Numbered from the stretch's first letter, positions 1 through 9,871 are shown. The stretch is DNA of 64,000 nt from Coprenecus sp902388455 (GCA_963931615.1 OZ007032.1:1550001-1614000), one strand, 5' to 3'. Notes: generated by a model from the letters alone, not told the origin. Numbers and translations are program-made.

Positions 1-1175
1 GCCGCTGCCTTGGCAATCACCCCTCCCACCTCATTGAAGGTATTGGCGAAGCGTGTCACCCTCTCCAGGAGTTCTCCCGCCAGGGACATCACTTCCTCAG
101 TGTTTTTCTGCTGCCGCACGCGGACCCAGGTATTCTCGATGATCTTAAGCATGGCGAAAAGGTTCGACTCACCGGCAATGATAATTCCGCGGTCGAAGGC
201 CTCGTGCCACTTCTCCCGGAAGTTCTGATAGTAGAGCTGGAAGGCGCCCTCATTGGGCACGAACATCACCACGTAGTCCAGGGAATCCCGGCCTGTGGAG
301 CGGATGTACCGGCTGTAGCTTTTGGCCGACAATTCCTTTACATGAGACTCTACGCTCCTGGAATGAGAGGCCATGGCCATACCGCGGGCCGTTTCGTCCA
401 CGGCATTGACGTATGCGATATATCCTTCCAGAGACACCTTGGAGTCGATTACCACCGCCTTGTTCTCCGGCAGGTAGAGCACCACATCGGGGATGAGTCT
501 CCGCCCGCCGTCATCGGATAGTACCGCATTGCCGTCCACATCCTTTATCGTCTCCTGCTTGACATAATCCTCGCCCTCCCGCAGGCCCATGCCCTCCAGG
601 AGATTGAGAAGGACCACCTCGCCCCAGTTGCCCACGGCCTTGTTGTTGGAACGGAGGGCTGTGGCCAGATTGTCCGCCTGCCTGCCCACCGCCGCCGTCT
701 GCTCCATCATGGAGCGGATCTGCTGCTCGAGGGTGGCGGTGCTCTTCAGGGATTTCTCCCTGGAGTCCTCCACGGCACGGCGGAACTCCTCCATCTTCTT
801 GCCCAGGGGGTCGAGGATATTCTTGATCTGCTCTGAATTGGCAGCCGAAAGGTCCCCGGATTTCTCCTTTAGAATCGACGAGGCTGACTCCTTGAATGTC
901 AGCACCATCTTCTGGAGTTTCTCGTCGTACTCGCGGCGCAGGGTCTCTGCCTCCGCCTTGCGGGACTCCTTCTGCTCTTCCAGGCTCTTCTCCAACATTT
1001 CAGCCCTGGCCTGAGCCACTTTCAGGTCTGCCCCGGCGACATTCAGCTGTTCCTGGAGAGCCTGAGACTCCTTCCTGGCCTGAGCTGCTTCCTTGCTGCG
1101 GGCAGAGGCCTGGATTATCCAAGCCCCCGCCGCTCCTACTAACAGTCCTATGACCGCTGACAGAACCCAGAGCAT
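1..1175 (-). CDS. rmuC: RmuC-family DNA recombination protein (3' end outside window)
   Basis: The leftward frame is open from an ATG at 1175 to the window edge, so the C-terminus is missing. The start MLWVLSAVIGLLVGAAGAWI is an N-terminal membrane anchor. It is followed by a long charged coiled coil (about residues 25-150, many E/K/R/Q) and then the conserved RmuC core, with NWGEVVLLNLLEGMGL, PDVVLYLPENKAVVIDSKVSL and DYVVMFVPNEGAF recognisable. RmuC proteins are restriction-nuclease-fold proteins that limit inversions and other rearrangements at short repeats; the biochemical activity is not well established. The gene starts 15 bases beyond the glnS stop, so the two probably share a transcript. 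I am confident of the family from the core motifs. Confidence 0.9.
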   Translation of the reverse strand, partial: MLWVLSAVIGLLVGAAGAWIIQASARSKEAAQARKESQALQEQLNVAGADLKVAQARAEMLEKSLEEQKESRKAEAETLRREYDEKLQKMVLTFKESASSILKEKSGDLSAANSEQIKNILDPLGKKMEEFRRAVEDSREKSLKSTATLEQQIRSMMEQTAAVGRQADNLATALRSNNKAVGNWGEVVLLNLLEGMGLREGEDYVKQETIKDVDGNAVLSDDGGRRLIPDVVLYLPENKAVVIDSKVSLEGYIAYVNAVDETARGMAMASHSRSVESHVKELSAKSYSRYIRSTGRDSLDYVVMFVPNEGAFQLYYQNFREKWHEAFDRGIIIAGESNLFAMLKIIENTWVRVRQQKNTEEVMSLAGELLERVTRFANTFNEVGGVIAKAA

Positions 1176-1190
1176 ACTTTTCCTATTGGC

Positions 1191-2900
1191 TTAGAAACTG
1201 CTCTTGAGTCCGGTGGCGCGGTTGAATACCGGCAGTTCCGGTGTAGAGTCCTTGTCCTTGATGTAGTAACCGTTGCGCTCGAACTGCACGGCGATACCCG
1301 AGTTGTCCTCCAGCAGGCCTGGTTCGGCGAGAGCGTCCACCTCCTTGAGCGAATCGGGGTTCAGATAAGCCTTGTAGTCCTTGCCCTCGGGAATGCCGCT
1401 CATGTCGGCCTCGGTGAAGAGCCGGTCGTAGAGTCTCAGGCGGACCTTCTCGCACTGAGTGGCGTTGACCCAGTGAATCGTGCCCTTGACGGAGCGCCAT
1501 GTGCCGCTGCCGGGCTTCGTTGTGGGATCGTAGGTGCAGCGGATCTCGGTGATATTGCCCCCGGCATCCTTCACTACCTCCTCGCACTTTATGATGCAGG
1601 AATATTTCAGGCGCACCTCTCCGCCCGGACGAAGACGGAAGAACTTCTTGGGAGGCTCTTCCATGAAGTCGGCCCGCTCGATGTAGAGCTCGCGGCCGAA
1701 GAGGATGGTCCTCTGCCCGGCCTCGGGATCCTCGGGATTCTTAGGGGCAGTGCAGTATTCGGTACGGCCGGTCTCCACCTCGGTAGCCGCGCTGCACTCG
1801 CCGTCGTTCCAGTTGGTGATGACCAGCTTGACGGGGTCGGTGACCACCATGTAGCGGTTGGAACGCTTGTTCAGGTCCTCGCGCAGGCACCACTCCAGGA
1901 GCGAGAGGTCGATGAGGTTGTCCCTCTTGGCCACTCCCACCTTCTCGGCGAAATTGCGGATGCTCTCGGGAGTATAGCCCCTGCGGCGGATACCGCAGAT
2001 GGTCGGCATACGGGGATCGTCCCAGCCGCTGACGAAGCCGTTGCGCACCAGCTCCAGGAGCTTGCGCTTGCTCATGACGGTGTAGGTGAGGTTAAGGCGG
2101 GCAAACTCGTACTGATGCGAGGGGAAGATACCCAGCTGCTCGATGAACCAGTCGTAGAGCGGACGGTGTACATCGAACTCCAGGGTGCATATCGAATGAG
2201 TGATGTGCTCTATAGAGTCGCACTGGCCGTGGGCATAGTCGTACATCGGGTAGATGCACCACTTGTCCCCGGTGCGGTGGTGCGAGGCGTGGATGATGCG
2301 GTACATCAGTGGGTCGCGGAACATCATGTTCGGGTGGGCCATGTCTATCTTGGCCCTGAGCACCTTGCTTCCGTCAGGGAACTCCCCGTTCTTCATCCGC
2401 TCGAACAGGTCCAGGTTCTCCTCCACACTGCGGTTTCTCCAGGGGCTGTCCACACCGGGCTGCTGGACGGTACCGCGATTGGCGCGTATCTCTTCCTGAG
2501 TCTGGTCGTCCACGTAGGCCAGGCCCTTCTTGATGAGCACAACTGCCCAGTCATAGAGCTGCTGGAAATAGTCGGAGGCGTAGTACTCCCCCGCCCAGTT
2601 GAAACCCAGCCACCTGATGTCCTCCTTGATGGAGTCCACGTACTCGGTGTCCTCCTTCACGGGATTGGTGTCGTCAAAGCGGAGATTGGTCCTGCCGCCG
2701 TATTTCTGAGCCAGGCCGAAATTAAGGCAGATGCTCTTGGCATGGCCGATATGCAGATAACCGTTCGGCTCCGGTGGAAAACGGGTCATCACCGACTCCA
2801 CCCTGCCCGAAGCCAGGTCATTCTCAATAATCTCTTCAAGGAAATTCTTCTGCACGGTCTCTTCCGCCGCGCTCTGCTGCTGTCTGTTTACGTCTTCCAT
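1191..2900 (-). CDS. glnS: Glutaminyl-tRNA synthetase
   Basis: Class I aminoacyl-tRNA synthetase that charges tRNA-Gln with glutamine in the cytosol. The catalytic domain opens with PPEPNGYLHIGHAKS (HIGH signature), and VMSKRKL is the KMSKS-like loop. The C-terminal half has the beta-barrel anticodon-binding layout of GlnRS, ending with GLKSSF. I use the ATG at 2900 (MEDVNRQQQ, 569 aa). The frame is open to a TTG at 2927, but that codon lies inside a promoter -7 box (TATCTTTG, 2925-2932), so it is unlikely to be in the mRNA. The length is normal for bacterial GlnRS. rmuC follows 15 bases downstream on the same strand. Confidence 0.97.
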   Translation of the reverse strand: MEDVNRQQQSAAEETVQKNFLEEIIENDLASGRVESVMTRFPPEPNGYLHIGHAKSICLNFGLAQKYGGRTNLRFDDTNPVKEDTEYVDSIKEDIRWLGFNWAGEYYASDYFQQLYDWAVVLIKKGLAYVDDQTQEEIRANRGTVQQPGVDSPWRNRSVEENLDLFERMKNGEFPDGSKVLRAKIDMAHPNMMFRDPLMYRIIHASHHRTGDKWCIYPMYDYAHGQCDSIEHITHSICTLEFDVHRPLYDWFIEQLGIFPSHQYEFARLNLTYTVMSKRKLLELVRNGFVSGWDDPRMPTICGIRRRGYTPESIRNFAEKVGVAKRDNLIDLSLLEWCLREDLNKRSNRYMVVTDPVKLVITNWNDGECSAATEVETGRTEYCTAPKNPEDPEAGQRTILFGRELYIERADFMEEPPKKFFRLRPGGEVRLKYSCIIKCEEVVKDAGGNITEIRCTYDPTTKPGSGTWRSVKGTIHWVNATQCEKVRLRLYDRLFTEADMSGIPEGKDYKAYLNPDSLKEVDALAEPGLLEDNSGIAVQFERNGYYIKDKDSTPELPVFNRATGLKSSF

Positions 2901-2924
2901 CGGACTTAAATTTTTACCAAGCGA

Positions 2925-2932
2925 CAAAGATA
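2925..2932 (-). promoter_or_regulatory. Promoter -7 element of glnS
   Basis: On the minus strand the sequence reads TATCTTTG, a match to the Bacteroidetes -7 consensus TAnnTTTG. It lies 24 bases upstream of the glnS ATG, directly after the terminator of the upstream gene. No clear -33 TTTG is visible at the expected distance. Confidence 0.6.
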
Positions 2933-2966
2933 CAAAAAGCCCCGGATATTCGCGACATCCGGGGCT
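2933..2966 (-). terminator. Rho-independent terminator of the tricorn-like protease gene
   Basis: A perfect 10-bp inverted repeat (AGCCCCGGAT at 2938-2947 and its complement at 2957-2966) has a 9-base loop. On the minus strand it is followed by TTTTT. It lies 26 bases after the protease stop codon and just ahead of the glnS promoter. Confidence 0.85.
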
Positions 2967-2991
2967 ATAAATTCTATAGTGGAAAGCATAT

Positions 2992-5900
2992 CTATCTTAC
3001 GGGGTCAGCGGGCACTCCGGGCAGGGGCTTCCAGTTCTGGAGCTCCTGAAGGAGAACTTCGACGGCCTTGTTGAGCTGGGCATCGTTGCCGAGGTAGTCC
3101 TCGAAGGGATTGAGGTCGCACTCGATGTCGGGATCCACGCCGTGGTTCTCGATGATCCAGTCACCGTCGGCGGAGTACGAGGTGAAGAACGGGGTACGGA
3201 CATCCTGACCGTCGAGATAGGGTCTCGAGCCGGAGATGCCGACGATACCGCCCCAGGTCCTCATACCGATGAGCTTGCCTATGCCGAGCTGACGGAATCC
3301 ATAAGGGAAGAGATCTCCGTCCGAAGAGGAATACTTGTCGATAAGGCAGACCTTCGGTCCGTAGTGAGCTGCATCCGGCACAGTGCCCGGTCTCTCACCG
3401 CCGTTGCGGGCCATGGTCATGCGGTATACCTCCCTCTGGAGACGCTCCAAGATCATCGGAGAAACGTTTCCACCGCCATTCATACGGTCATCGATAATCA
3501 GGGCCTTCTTGTCCAGCTGCGAATAGAACAGGCGGGTAAACTCGTCCAGTCCTGCCACGCTCATGTCCGGGATATGTATATAGCCGATCTGGCCGTCCGA
3601 GGCCTCCTCGACCTTCCGGATGTTGTTCTGCACCCAGTCATAGTAGGCCAGCTGTGTCTCGTCACCTATAGGGTCCACATAGATGGTGCGGGCGCCTTCC
3701 TCTGAGGGCACGGTGTTGACTTTCAAAGCAGTCGTAACACCGACACGACCTACCAGCGCCTCGTATATGGTGCCGAGCTCAGATGCAGGTATCTCATTGA
3801 CAGCAAGTATGTAGTCGCCCTCATTCACTCCGAGACCAGGCTCACCCAGAGGCGAACGGCGCTCATCGCCCCAGGTCACCCCGCGGTACAGTTTATTGAT
3901 ACGGAAGTATCCGGTCTCATCCTTGGCGATACGTGCTCCGAGCAGGCCGACGGGCAGTGACTCAGCCGCCGGGCCTTCTCCGGTAGTCACATAGCAGTGT
4001 CCGGTATTAAGCTCTGATATCATCTCACCGATAAGGTAGGTCAGATCATGACGGTACTGCACGTAGGGCAGAAGGGCGGCATACTTGTCATGGATTGCAT
4101 CCCAGTCGCGGCCGACCATATTCTCCACATAGAAATAGTCGCGATACACTCTCCATGTCTCGTCGTATATCTGCTTCCACTCCTTGTGATAATCCACAGT
4201 AAGCCGGATATCACTCATAGGCACGGGTTTATCGGTTCTGTAGCCGGAAGTGGACACCACATAGTACTTACCCTTGTCGGAGACCAGGGCACGGCTGTGG
4301 TCGGGAGTGATGGCCAGCACACCGTACTTGGTCACGTCAGTAGTCTTCATATCGCCAAGCGACAGTTTTTTGATTCCTTCAGAAGAGCGGTAATACAAAG
4401 CACCGTCCCAAGCCGCCATCGGACGGGCATATCCGCCCTCCACCGGCAATGCGACAGCTCTCTCCACGATACCGTCGAAATCTATCTTCACTGGCTCCAC
4501 CGCAGGTGCTTCCTTGGCAGCGCCCTTCCTGCCTTTCCTGGGAGCAGACTGTTCCTCCTCTTCTGCCGGCGAGGCCGGTGTGTACTCATCCCCCTTAATC
4601 AATGTAGGATCCTCCGCGTCCTTGGTCAGCGGCAGGGCGAAGAGATAGCTGCCGAGAGAATAGGCGGCATTCCATTCTACCGAGGAATAGATGGCGCGGA
4701 GTTCCCTGGCCGATGTGAAGAAGAGGTACTTGCCGTCCTCGGAGAACAGAGGAGATGAGGAATTGTACCAGGAAGATGTTACGGGAGTACTCTCCCCGGT
4801 TGCAAGATTCATCAGATAGATGACGGACGCTCCGGATTCTGTGGATGTACCGTATGCCAGCCATCCTCCGTCCCGGGAGAAATCGAAACCGCGGACTCCG
4901 CCCCAGCGGCCCTGGAAGACGGTCTTCAGCTCTTTGGTGTCAATGTCCACGGAAAGAAGCTGATTCTTCTCTGTGGTAAAATAAAGTTTTCTGGAATCAG
5001 GGGTCCAGGTCAGGGATGAGGGATATCCGTTCTCGAAGGATGTCAGGCAGATTCTGCCCTGGGGGTCATCGTAGGGCATCACATACACCTGGTACTCGCC
5101 GCTTTCGTCTGACAGCCATGCGATCCACTGTCCGTCAGGAGACCATACTGCATCACGGTCGTGAGCGCCAGGAGTACGGGTAAAGTTGTACACAGCTCCC
5201 TCCGTCGCCGGAACAGAGAATACATCTCCGCGGAATGTGGTCAGCACCCTGCTGCCGTCGGGAGAGAGAGAGAAGGACGAGCGGCGGCCGCGGCCCTCCC
5301 AGCTCATGATCCTGTCACGTGCCAGGATACCCTCTGCATTGAGATAGACGGGCACCTTGGAGCAGCTGCCGTCCTTTACGGAATATTTGTAGATATAGCC
5401 TCCGTTCTCAAAGACGATCCAGTCCTGGGAAAAGGAGGGGAACTTGCAGTCATACTCGGTGAAGTCGGTCACCTTCTCCGTCTCTTTGGTAGCAGTGTCA
5501 TAGCAGAAGAGGTTCATGATCTGATCGCGGTCGGAGAGGAAGTAGATCTTGTCCCCTATCCACATCGGGAAGATGTCCTGGGCGTCGTTGTCAGTGATGT
5601 TCTCAAGTTCGGTAGTGCCCACTGTGTTGATCCAGATATCGTCGGCCTGACCTCCGCGGTAATATTTCCAGGTACGGAACTCACGGTACATGCGGTTCAG
5701 GGCCAACTTGGAGCCGTCGGGAGAATAGGAGCAGAAGCTGCCCTCGGTAGTGGGAATCTGAACCGGCTCGCCGCCCTCTGCAGGCACTGTGAAGAGCAGT
5801 CCGCGGAGAGAGGAGAAGGCATACCAGCGGGTACGGTAGATGATGCTCTTGCCGTCCGGAGTCCAACCCATGACGATGTTGTTGGGGCCCACGCGGTCAC

Positions 5901-6246
5901 CGATATTGTCGCGGACTACAGAGGATGAATAGGTAACTCTGTGAGGAACACCGCCTTCGGCAGGAATGGTATATACCTCGGTGTTGCCGTCATACTGGGC
6001 GGTAAAGGCGATGGTTCTGCCGTCCGGAGAAAATCTGGAAAAGATTTCGAATCCTTCGCCGGATGTCAGCCTGGTAGCCTCGCCTCCGTCGATGGACACA
6101 GTGTACAGATCACCGGCATAGGTGAAAGCTATCCTGTCACCTCCCACTGAGGGAAAGCGCAGCAGGCGGGCCTCCTCACGGTCCGTTCCGGCCATGGCCA
6201 GGACGGGAATGAGGGCCAGCATTGCAGTGATGGCAAAGCGTCTCAT
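2992..6246 (-). CDS. Tricorn-like secreted protease (beta-propeller, PDZ, S41 peptidase)
   Basis: This 1084-aa protein has a signal peptide (MRRFAITAMLALIPVLAMAG), so it probably acts in the periplasm or outside the cell. TolB/WD40-like beta-propeller blades with repeated SPDGxxIAF/WTPDGK motifs fill about residues 30-560. A low-complexity E/P/K-rich linker follows near 565-600. A tricorn C1-type region, a PDZ domain (about 760-850, GLGVNEGDYILAVNEIPASE) and an S41/tricorn core domain follow. KYSSSDGDLFPYGFRQ carries the likely nucleophilic serine and IIDDRMNGGGN is the substrate-binding strand. This order matches bacterial tricorn homologues that degrade oligopeptides. It is a single-gene unit with its own terminator. 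Confidence 0.9.
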   Translation of the reverse strand: MRRFAITAMLALIPVLAMAGTDREEARLLRFPSVGGDRIAFTYAGDLYTVSIDGGEATRLTSGEGFEIFSRFSPDGRTIAFTAQYDGNTEVYTIPAEGGVPHRVTYSSSVVRDNIGDRVGPNNIVMGWTPDGKSIIYRTRWYAFSSLRGLLFTVPAEGGEPVQIPTTEGSFCSYSPDGSKLALNRMYREFRTWKYYRGGQADDIWINTVGTTELENITDNDAQDIFPMWIGDKIYFLSDRDQIMNLFCYDTATKETEKVTDFTEYDCKFPSFSQDWIVFENGGYIYKYSVKDGSCSKVPVYLNAEGILARDRIMSWEGRGRRSSFSLSPDGSRVLTTFRGDVFSVPATEGAVYNFTRTPGAHDRDAVWSPDGQWIAWLSDESGEYQVYVMPYDDPQGRICLTSFENGYPSSLTWTPDSRKLYFTTEKNQLLSVDIDTKELKTVFQGRWGGVRGFDFSRDGGWLAYGTSTESGASVIYLMNLATGESTPVTSSWYNSSSPLFSEDGKYLFFTSARELRAIYSSVEWNAAYSLGSYLFALPLTKDAEDPTLIKGDEYTPASPAEEEEQSAPRKGRKGAAKEAPAVEPVKIDFDGIVERAVALPVEGGYARPMAAWDGALYYRSSEGIKKLSLGDMKTTDVTKYGVLAITPDHSRALVSDKGKYYVVSTSGYRTDKPVPMSDIRLTVDYHKEWKQIYDETWRVYRDYFYVENMVGRDWDAIHDKYAALLPYVQYRHDLTYLIGEMISELNTGHCYVTTGEGPAAESLPVGLLGARIAKDETGYFRINKLYRGVTWGDERRSPLGEPGLGVNEGDYILAVNEIPASELGTIYEALVGRVGVTTALKVNTVPSEEGARTIYVDPIGDETQLAYYDWVQNNIRKVEEASDGQIGYIHIPDMSVAGLDEFTRLFYSQLDKKALIIDDRMNGGGNVSPMILERLQREVYRMTMARNGGERPGTVPDAAHYGPKVCLIDKYSSSDGDLFPYGFRQLGIGKLIGMRTWGGIVGISGSRPYLDGQDVRTPFFTSYSADGDWIIENHGVDPDIECDLNPFEDYLGNDAQLNKAVEVLLQELQNWKPLPGVPADPVR

Positions 6247-6294
6247 AACAAGATTAATATTAAGTAGTTAGTGTTTATTGATTGGTTGAGTATC

Positions 6295-7182
6295 CTACAG
6301 TACGTTGAGCACCTGCTCCTTTATCTTCTCCAGCTCATCCTTCATCCGCACCACGCATTTCTGCATTCCGGCATGGTTGGACTTGGAACCCAGGGTATTG
6401 ATCTCGCGTCCCATCTCCTGGGCGATGAAACCCAGTTTACGGCCGGGACATTCCTCATTGTCCATGGTATCACGGAAATAACGGCAATGCTGACGCAGGC
6501 GGACCTTCTCCTCGTTGACATCCAGTTTTTCCAGGTAAAATATCATTTCCTGCTCCAGACGGTCGTGGTCGGGAGCCAGGGACAGTTCCTCCATCCTGGA
6601 GACTATCCTCTGCCGGACAGCCGGCACCCTCTCGGCCTCGAAGACCTCAGCCTCGGCGAGAATGGCCTCGATATTGTCCACCCTGGTCAGCAGATCCGCC
6701 TTAAGCACCGCACCTTCACGGGTCCTGAAGGCAATGAGCGCATCTACGGCTTCGTGCAGGGCACCAGTGATGGCCTCCACATCCTCTTCTGTCAGTTCAT
6801 CCTTATCAACCGCCACCACATCGGGAAGGCGGAGCACCGAAGACATGAGGACAGCGGACATGACGTTTCCGTACGGGTCCAGCAGATTCAGAGAACCGGC
6901 GATGTCGGACAGCTGCCGGAAATAGTCCCTGAACAGGTCCGGGTCTATCCTGCGGGCCTCCGAGCCGGAGACGGTCTCAGATGTCAGGAATACGTCGATG
7001 TTGCCGCGCACCAGGCGCCTGGTCAGATATTGCCTGAACTCCAGGTCCTTGTCCTTGGGGAGAATCGATGATTTGAGGGAGATGTCGCTGTTCTTGCCGT
7101 TGAGCGAGCGCACCTCGACGGTATATTTTCTATTGCCGGAAGTCACCTCGGACTTTCCGTAACCGGTCATTGACAGTACCAT
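6295..7182 (-). CDS. yicC: YicC-family endoribonuclease
   Basis: This 295-aa protein has the YicC N-terminal signature MVLSMTGYGKSE and the C-terminal DUF1732 signature (EEKVRLRQHCRYF, GRKLGFIAQEMGREINTLGSKS). YicC proteins are cytosolic RNA-binding proteins or endoribonucleases linked to RNA turnover and stationary-phase survival. In many genomes the gene lies before gmk; here it is followed by the tricorn-like gene instead. It begins 13 bases after the stop of the upstream lipoprotein gene (7196), so cotranscription is likely. The length is typical of the family. Confidence 0.93.
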   Translation of the reverse strand: MVLSMTGYGKSEVTSGNRKYTVEVRSLNGKNSDISLKSSILPKDKDLEFRQYLTRRLVRGNIDVFLTSETVSGSEARRIDPDLFRDYFRQLSDIAGSLNLLDPYGNVMSAVLMSSVLRLPDVVAVDKDELTEEDVEAITGALHEAVDALIAFRTREGAVLKADLLTRVDNIEAILAEAEVFEAERVPAVRQRIVSRMEELSLAPDHDRLEQEMIFYLEKLDVNEEKVRLRQHCRYFRDTMDNEECPGRKLGFIAQEMGREINTLGSKSNHAGMQKCVVRMKDELEKIKEQVLNVL

Positions 7183-7195
7183 ATTTTCTTTCTAT

Positions 7196-8086
7196 TTATC
7201 TTCTATTCATGAGCTGCTCCGAACGGGCCTTCCACTGGGCAGCCATATCATTCATTCCAAGAATCTCACAGGCCACAGAAATATTATGGGCCGCACATGC
7301 TGCCTTGCGTGTATCCGGACTGTCCGCCTCTCCGTACCATATCTCCATGGCTTTCTCCCATTCGAAAAGCCATGCCAGACGACATGCCTCCTCCCATTTT
7401 CTGTCATCATAGATATAAATTCCGACATTCACAGTCTCCCATTCGGGCGCAAACTTCTCAGACAGCTCTCCGCCCAGGGTTACGAACGCCTTTTCCAGTT
7501 CGCTGTCCACCCGTTCAATAGCCCTGATCCTTGTCAGCGGAGCATCCGACAGCAGCGTCCACTCCAGCCTGTCTTTATCCGACCAGACAACCGGTTCCTG
7601 CCTCCTTATATCGAAGACCTGAATCCTTATTCTGTAAGGCAGGGACACCACTGTCTGCTGCAGGAAAGTCCCTCCGGAGTAAGCCTTGCCTTCAGGTATT
7701 TCAACAGAGAAGTCTCCCAGTCTCATCGAGTCGGCTATTATCAGAAAATCCGTTCCGACAGCATCATGCAGGTATCTTACGACACCTGAATCAGCAATGT
7801 TTACTTCATCTGCGTACATCGAATATACCGGCACAGATCCGGAATCAATACCCAGATCCTGCTCCAGACGTTCTGCCATTCCGACAGCCATTGCGGAAAA
7901 AAGCGCGGAATCACGGCTTCCGCGCTCAACGAGCGATATAATTCCGGGCAATTCCCCCTGAAAATCCACAATCATCTCACTACCGGAGAGTTTTTCCACC
8001 GGCAATGTATAAAGCAAAGGGCTGCAGGAAGTAAAAGCCAGCATAAGCGGCAAGGCCAGCAGCAACAACGGTTTTGTCATTTTCAT
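7196..8086 (-). CDS. DUF6340-type lipoprotein
   Basis: This 296-aa predicted lipoprotein has signal sequence MKMTKPLLLLALPLMLAFTSC with the lipobox cysteine at residue 21, so it should be anchored in an envelope membrane. The body (PVEKLSGSEMIVDFQGELPG, YRIRIQVFDIRRQEPVVWSDK) and the C-terminal helical stretch (EEACRLAWLFEWEKAMEIWY, KAACAAHNISVACEILG, TPR-like) resemble the Bacteroidetes family DUF6340. No catalytic motif is visible. It sits 11 bases downstream of rimO and upstream of yicC on the same strand. The family assignment is from pattern memory and the function is unknown. Confidence 0.75.
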   Translation of the reverse strand: MKMTKPLLLLALPLMLAFTSCSPLLYTLPVEKLSGSEMIVDFQGELPGIISLVERGSRDSALFSAMAVGMAERLEQDLGIDSGSVPVYSMYADEVNIADSGVVRYLHDAVGTDFLIIADSMRLGDFSVEIPEGKAYSGGTFLQQTVVSLPYRIRIQVFDIRRQEPVVWSDKDRLEWTLLSDAPLTRIRAIERVDSELEKAFVTLGGELSEKFAPEWETVNVGIYIYDDRKWEEACRLAWLFEWEKAMEIWYGEADSPDTRKAACAAHNISVACEILGMNDMAAQWKARSEQLMNRR

Positions 8087-8097
8087 CTGTTAAAGCG

Positions 8098-9423
8098 TTA
8101 CAACAATTCAGCATTGAGATCATACTCGTCAGCACCGGTAATACGCACATCCACGAACGTTCCCGGCAGAGGCAAAGGACCGTTTCCGGGACATTCCAGA
8201 ATTACCTCTCCATCTACTTCAGGTGCTTCCTTCGAGGTCCTGCAAGTACATACACGGCTGACCGGATCACAAGAGTCGACCAGGACTCTCTCTATACTGC
8301 CGATACGGCTTTCATTGAATTTCAAGGATATTCCCGCCTGCAGTTCCATAAGTTCGTCAAGTCTCTCCTGTTTTACAGTCTCCGGTACTTCATCCTTCAA
8401 ATTCTGTGCCCCCCAAGTACCCTCTTCCTCCGAATATGCGAAAGCCCCAAGACGCTCGAAGGGATAATCCTTAACAAAAGACAGCAGATCATCGAATTCT
8501 CTCTCCCCCTCTCCTGGATGTCCCACCATCATTGTCGTTCTCAAGACTATGCCTGGAACCATACGGCGGAAGCTATCCACCAGCGCACGGGTCTGCCGGC
8601 CGTCCACCGAACGGCGCATAGCCTTCAACACAGGATCCGCCGAATGCTGGAGCGGTATATCCAGATATTTGCATATTTTGGGAGATGAGGCCATAATCTC
8701 CAGAACATCCTGAGGAAATGAAGCCGGATAGGAATACAGAAGGCGGATCCACTCTATTCCGCCTATTTCTGTCAGACGGGACAACAAGTGCCCCAGCTGT
8801 CTCCGGCCGTAGATATCCAGACCGTAGAATGTCGTATCCTGGGCTATGACTATCAACTCCTTGACACCGTTTCCTGCCAAAGCCTCCGCCTCATCCAGAA
8901 GTTTCTCCTCTGGCACTGACACGTGCGGACCGCGGATACCCGGTATGGCGCAGTAGGAGCACTTGCGGTCACAGCCCTCAGAAATCTTAAGATAGGCATA
9001 ATGCGGCGGAGTCGTAAGGAAACGTCTGGTTTCCAAAGACGGGTCGGGTTTCACGGACATGGCCTTGAGGAGAGGGGCTGTAGAAAATGCTCCGAACCAT
9101 CCGTCCACCTCGGGTATTTCAGAAGGCAGCTCATCCCTATATCTCTGGGAAAGACATCCCATGACATAGACACAGGATATCACTCCCCTCTTCTTTGCAT
9201 CCACAGCTTCCAGAATGGCATCCACAGACTCTTCTTTGGCATCCAGGATAAAACCGCAGGTGTTGATTACAAGCACATCGACACCTGCCTGTTCCAAAGG
9301 CACATCCTCAGGCGACACGTCCCATCCTGCCGCGGCAAGCTGCATAAGAAGGTGCTCGGAGTCCACACGGTTCTTCGAGCACCCCATAGTCACGACCCGG
9401 ACTCTTTTACCGCCGGCGCCCAT
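8098..9423 (-). CDS. rimO: Ribosomal protein uS12 (Asp) methylthiotransferase RimO
   Basis: This 441-aa radical-SAM methylthiotransferase modifies the conserved aspartate of ribosomal protein uS12. The N-terminal UPF0004 domain carries an auxiliary cluster site (TMGCSKNRVDSEHLL, INTCGFI, VMGCLSQRY). The radical-SAM motif CDRKCSYC follows at about residues 150-157, with GIRGPHVSVPEEKL just after. A TRAM domain closes the protein (SIERVLVDSCDP through FVDVRITGADEYDLNAELL). RimO rather than MiaB is indicated by MGCSKNRVDSE. It overlaps neither neighbour and lies one base from the DUF5606 gene, in one leftward operon. Confidence 0.96.
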   Translation of the reverse strand: MGAGGKRVRVVTMGCSKNRVDSEHLLMQLAAAGWDVSPEDVPLEQAGVDVLVINTCGFILDAKEESVDAILEAVDAKKRGVISCVYVMGCLSQRYRDELPSEIPEVDGWFGAFSTAPLLKAMSVKPDPSLETRRFLTTPPHYAYLKISEGCDRKCSYCAIPGIRGPHVSVPEEKLLDEAEALAGNGVKELIVIAQDTTFYGLDIYGRRQLGHLLSRLTEIGGIEWIRLLYSYPASFPQDVLEIMASSPKICKYLDIPLQHSADPVLKAMRRSVDGRQTRALVDSFRRMVPGIVLRTTMMVGHPGEGEREFDDLLSFVKDYPFERLGAFAYSEEEGTWGAQNLKDEVPETVKQERLDELMELQAGISLKFNESRIGSIERVLVDSCDPVSRVCTCRTSKEAPEVDGEVILECPGNGPLPLPGTFVDVRITGADEYDLNAELL

Positions 9424-9424
9424 A

Positions 9425-9871
9425 CTACTTTACCTCCTCACCCGGCTCAGTTTCCGATACTCCGGTTTCCTTATCCGGTGCCTCGAAATCCAGAGAGGCA
9501 TACTGCTTGAGAAGATTATACCAGGAGACCACCTTCCTCATATGTGAGGGATAGAATCTGTCCTCGTCATAACCCGGCAGTGCCTTGCCGAAAAACGCCT
9601 TGAGGTCTTCCGGCCCGGATTTGGGATCCGGAGCATTTTCATCACCAAGCATCTCTTTCATCTTAAGCAGCACCTCTTTCAGAGGCGTTTCTCCATCTTC
9701 CGTATAAATTGAAATATCCGAAAGAGAGGATACTTTCGCATGAGGGCCGAATACTGTACGGCGCCCAGTAATGAAAGACTCTGCAATCATACCGTTACGG
9801 GCCTGGGACACATAACGGAAAAGACCCGGTTCACCGGTAATTGACAATATCTGCTGTAAATCTGTTTTCAT
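9425..9871 (-). CDS. DUF5606 protein
   Basis: This 148-aa protein has the start MKTDLQQILSITGEPGLFRY, which I recognise as the conserved Bacteroidetes family DUF5606. The N-terminal half is SH3-like (GMIAESFITGRRTVFGPHAK, LSDISIYTEDGETPLKEVL). The C-terminal part (RFYPSHMRKVVSWYNLLKQY) is helical and ends in an acidic tail. Its position between coaE and rimO resembles gene orders I recall from other members of the phylum. The function is unknown. No signal peptide is seen, so it is presumably cytosolic. Confidence 0.85.
   Translation of the reverse strand: MKTDLQQILSITGEPGLFRYVSQARNGMIAESFITGRRTVFGPHAKVSSLSDISIYTEDGETPLKEVLLKMKEMLGDENAPDPKSGPEDLKAFFGKALPGYDEDRFYPSHMRKVVSWYNLLKQYASLDFEAPDKETGVSETEPGEEVK

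Noticed and set aside
2901..2927. N-terminal extension of GlnRS from a TTG
   Set aside because: The TTG lies inside the TATCTTTG promoter box, so the mRNA probably begins after it; the ATG at 2900 is used.
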